Below, one piece after another: positions 60,509 through 64,000 of a DNA stretch of 64,000 bases. Both the position numbers and the translations under genes were made by a program. Positions within the stretch are counted from its first letter, which is position 1. Each line of letters opens with the position of its first letter. The DNA is taken from positions 808,001 through 872,000 of the forward strand of contig JAQFVV010006199.1 in NCBI GenBank assembly GCA_028023455.1. Reading direction: 5' to 3'. This DNA comes from Epiperipatus broadwayi. Lineage: Eukaryota; Onychophora; Udeonychophora; Euonychophora; Peripatidae. The notes under the pieces were generated by a model. It saw only the letters and a program-made list of their open reading frames with translations, made no database searches and had not been told where the DNA came from.

Positions 60509-62249
60509 TGAACCGACTTCGAATATGTGCATTCGAAACACCGGCCTCTTAGGCAGAGAAGAATATACTCGGAGAGTATGTATGCCCAAACGATAGCTAT
60601 AAAGTATATAACTAGCGTTACATTTCCAGGACATAGCTTCTTCTCAACTGTTGAGTTCAACACCAAATCCAAAGCACTTTTTTGTTTGTGTATAAACATG
60701 GGCACCATCTGTTTATTCTAAAAGAATACTAAAAGAATAGACAACGCTCTTTGAACAGTGGCCCCTAACTCAACGCCTAAATCCACGACTAGCTCAGCTG
60801 TTTGTAATCACTAATAGATTATACTTAATTAGTGGTTAAAAGAATTGATAAAAGAATTGTAAAAGGAATTTATACAAGAGATTGATAAAAGAATTTGGTA
60901 AAAGAATTGATAAAAAGAATTGACCGACAAATAAAGTTTAATTTTAAAAACAATTTATTAACTAACATTTATTTACTAAATTTAATCATTTTATAATTGT
61001 AATAAAAACACATGCATATTTTTAAATTGACATTTCTAAACTAGTTTAAATATTCTTGTATATTTTCATAACTGAACACTGGTATTTATCTAATTTAACT
61101 AATAATATTGATATAAGGATCACGCACATATTAACTCATGCACACACATAATAATAATAAAGTATTACATAGATTTGAAATTTAAACACACATATCAATA
61201 GTTCATTTATGTATGATATCGAGTTCATATAATTAGATTCTTGGAGGATTCGCAAGAATTAATGAAATGCAATGGCTATTACAGTATAAACGAAAATAAG
61301 CAAATGTTTTACCTAGGATTTTGAACGTAGATTTAACACTTTGTTTTCTTCTTGTTGTTTCTTCCAGTATGAATGGTTCCAGTATGAATGCTTCCAGCTG
61401 GCTGGGACATTTCCTTGATGAGTTTCCTTATTATTCACGATTATTACTATTGGAGACAATTAGATACTGATGGAGATTTTCTAAGTTGTTATGTTGACAT
61501 TATTTCACGGGCAGATCTTGCTGTTTTCATCAGACTTTTTTTAGGCTGTGGAGAGGTGTGAATTCCCAAAATCTTCTCAACACTGCATTTTGTTTGTTAA
61601 CTGACTCAATTAATTTCTGAACTGCATTACTCAATTACTTTTGTGAACTGACTGTCTCAACTGATTGTCCGATAAAATATTCAGTATTTATACCAATGAA
61701 GTGTTTTCTTTTCAATATCCTCCGGCAAATATCTGTTGTCGAAATTCTTTATCAATTAATCCTTTGATAAACGTGTTTTGGAAGATTGCTTAACTAGTAA
61801 TAGCCATGCAAAAATGTTGTTTGATATTAATTAATAACCATTGCCATGTTTTTTAATGATAATCTTCTTTAACTTTCATTTATTTAAAATAACATTTATT
61901 CTGTTGACAATCGCAGATATATACGCACATATATTAGTTTTAACATTATTTTTTCTTTAATTAAACTAGAATGAAAAGAGATTTGTATGTTTTAACTTTA
62001 AATTATATTTTTATGAATACTAATAAAAACTCTTTACTTCCTTTTATAACCCTTAGTTTAATTTCTCTAACGAAACACCCCTCTCCCCTTCTGAAATTAA
62101 CGATAGAAAACTATTTGATTTTTATCTTTTTCAAAAACAAACTGAATAAACTCTTCAACATTTAATTTTATGTTTTTCTTTAACGAAAGATTATTTTAAT
62201 AATATAATTTTAGATAAAATTATATGTGCTTATATCAATATAGGTACAA
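60509..62249. mobile_element. Weak candidate solo LTR-like interval
   Basis: TGAACCGA follows a (TA)n tract at 60509, and GGTACA stands before another (TA)n tract, ending at 62249. The ends are imperfect inverted repeats (TGAACC with GGTACA). A TTCGAAT/ATTCGAA hairpin lies just inside the left end. No duplicated partner, tRNA primer site or coding motif. The pairing of ends may be chance. Confidence 0.25.
60836..60923. repeat. Minisatellite, unit about 12-14 bp
   Basis: Six to seven degenerate units of GATAAAAGAATT-type sequence. Confidence 0.8.
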
Positions 62250-64000
62250 TATATATATATATGTCTACATGCAAACATTGCATGAAAAAACATATAATTG
62301 TATGACACTTTTTTTTTCCAAATTATTATTAAAAATTATTATTATTAAAACTTTGTTTGAGATTTCTGGCAATTAACTTTGCATTTTTCTCCTGGTGAAA
62401 ATTTTGTGAAACTTTTTTTATGGCTTTAAAATTCACACATATTTATTTTCTAATATTTTAATTACATCAAAAGTCAAAAGATGGTAGGGAAAATAAAATA
62501 TTCAGTATTTCAAAGGAACTGAAACCTTGGTTTGATGAGTAGACATTATTTATTCAACAATCATGAACTTTACCAAGTGTATTTTGTGGAAATATTATGA
62601 TCATCAAGAAAATATTACGATCTAAAAACTAGACTTTTTTGGAAAGTTTACGGTTAAATTTGTATCATAAATGTGTAATAATTATTAAAAATCAAAAATA
62701 AATATTATTACATATTTATTTTTTACAGAAAGGTTTTATTTTTAAATATAAAATAATTTTTTCTTCTGAATATTGTTATTATAAAGATTACAGTTATGAG
62801 AAAACACAGTTTTGTAGAAATGAAGCCACTTATCAGATTGTTATAGGATTCAGTGATATTGTAAAAATTACAAAAAAATTCTAAACTTTTAAAGAATAAA
62901 TTGATAGATTTAGTAATTATTAAAAAAAAAATTCATTCAGATTTTTAAAGCAAACATGAAACAAAGAAGATTTCATTCATTTTGCAAATTGAATCGGTTC
63001 CACCTGAAATTTAATGACATGGTAGCATTTTGTTTATATTAAAATATAATTTTTAAATTAATTTCAGAAATTAAATTTATTATATTCTGATAACTAATAA
63101 TGGTTTAATATTCAAGTAAAAGGTGAAAGCTTAAATGTAGAGAGAATAAAGAAATCTGTGAGAGTACAAGAGGGTTAATATTATAAACACAAACTTAATT
63201 TTCATTTTATAATTAAAATTGTACATACATTAAATCTTCCATCAATTTATTCTAAAAATATTATATATTAAATGTCTATGCAAATGCTTTTTATATATAA
63301 AAAAATATTTTTTAAAAAGATAACTAACAAAATCATGATTAAAAAAAAATTATAAATAATACTGCCATATTTAAAGTACTGTTGAAAACTACAGGAAATT
63401 GTCTAAAAAATAATTCAACATAAGCATTTGGAGTGCACTTTGTTTTCTCTACATTTCCACAAACATGACCTAATGTAAAATTACATCCATGTTGATTAAA
63501 TGTTATACTGAAAGAAGATATTGAAATAGACAGCAAAATTTCAATAAAAGACTTACTGGATATATTCTAGTATACTTCACAATTTGTTTGGCTTGTATAT
63601 TAATAACTTATATATTTTTATAAAACAAAGTAATTAACCTTTTTAAGGCAGTTGACTAGTTAGTAAAAGACTTAAATAGCAGTAATAAGTGGTAACCATT
63701 TTTTGTTTATTTTTAAAAAAAAATTGATTATATGAAAATTCTTATTATCAAAAAACAACAACAACAACTAAATAATATATTTTATTAGTATTATGATTGC
63801 CCTTTATGATTTAGTGCAGTAGTGAAGTGTCAAACTCTGGAGTGGAAAGTCCTTAGATCATTTCCAGTTTTGGCATCTCTGTTGCTTGAACTTTTTATGA
63901 ACTCATGAGCATTAAATTTATTTGATTATTAGGATTATTATTATAATATGTGATATATTTTTTAATATAAAATAACAATAAATAAAGGAAAATAGAATTT
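62250..64000. other. AT-rich filler to window end
   Basis: TA tract at 62250-62262, then unique AT-rich sequence. The short frame 63339-63536 (minus) has no recognisable motif. Confidence 0.6.

Noticed and set aside
60836-60923. CRISPR-like array
   Set aside because: Units are contiguous and degenerate without spacers, and the DNA is eukaryotic; it is a minisatellite.

Overview
This is a 64 kb stretch of very AT-rich animal nuclear DNA. It shows no gene I can assign to the host: no multi-exon gene, no rRNA and no intact tRNA. What can be read is a dense bed of transposable elements at all stages of decay, in AT-rich filler with (TA)n and (AC)n tracts. The mix of RTE-type and other LINEs, Tigger, hAT, Merlin, long-LTR retrotransposons and fold-back repeats fits a metazoan intergenic region or very large intron. 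A mollusc, perhaps a cephalopod, is my best guess, but this is inference from repeat style and not proof.

Layout. 1-5.5 kb: minor tandem repeats and filler. 5.5-10.7 kb: a complete non-autonomous LTR retrotransposon with very long (about 2.2 kb) LTRs, a tRNA-Lys type primer-binding site and almost no interior. 10.7-17.9 kb: filler. 17.9-18.8 kb: a fold-back locus with two 278-bp arms. 19.5-20.3 kb: a Merlin transposase remnant whose frame is broken only by five TGA codons. 21.5-22.7 kb: an internally deleted Tigger-like element with TIRs and TA duplication. 24.6-25.2 kb and 29.0-29.3 kb: further copies of the 18-kb repeat family, the first again as a fold-back. 25.3-28.9 kb: an unclassified interval bounded by TGTAACCA/TGGTTACA. 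30.2-33.4 kb: an RTE LINE split head to head, endonuclease half on the minus strand and reverse transcriptase half on the plus strand, matching a twin-priming 5' inversion. 34.2-34.7 kb: a 496-bp hAT deletion derivative with a perfect 8-bp target duplication. 37.6-38.1 kb: another fold-back. 39.3-41.2 kb: a diverged solo LTR of the 5.5-kb family. 43.1-47.8 kb: a gag-only LTR retrotransposon on the minus strand. 48.1 kb: a tRNA-related SINE-like segment. 52.7-53.4 kb and 57.2-59.4 kb: two badly decayed LINEs. The rest to 64 kb is filler, with one minisatellite and a weak candidate solo LTR.

No genes work together here as a host pathway. The recurring theme is parasitism among repeats. Elements without their own pol or transposase (long-LTR element, gag-only element, Tigger and hAT deletion derivatives, fold-backs) must have depended on enzymes encoded elsewhere. 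The LTR elements share one target taste: each sits inside a (TA)n tract.
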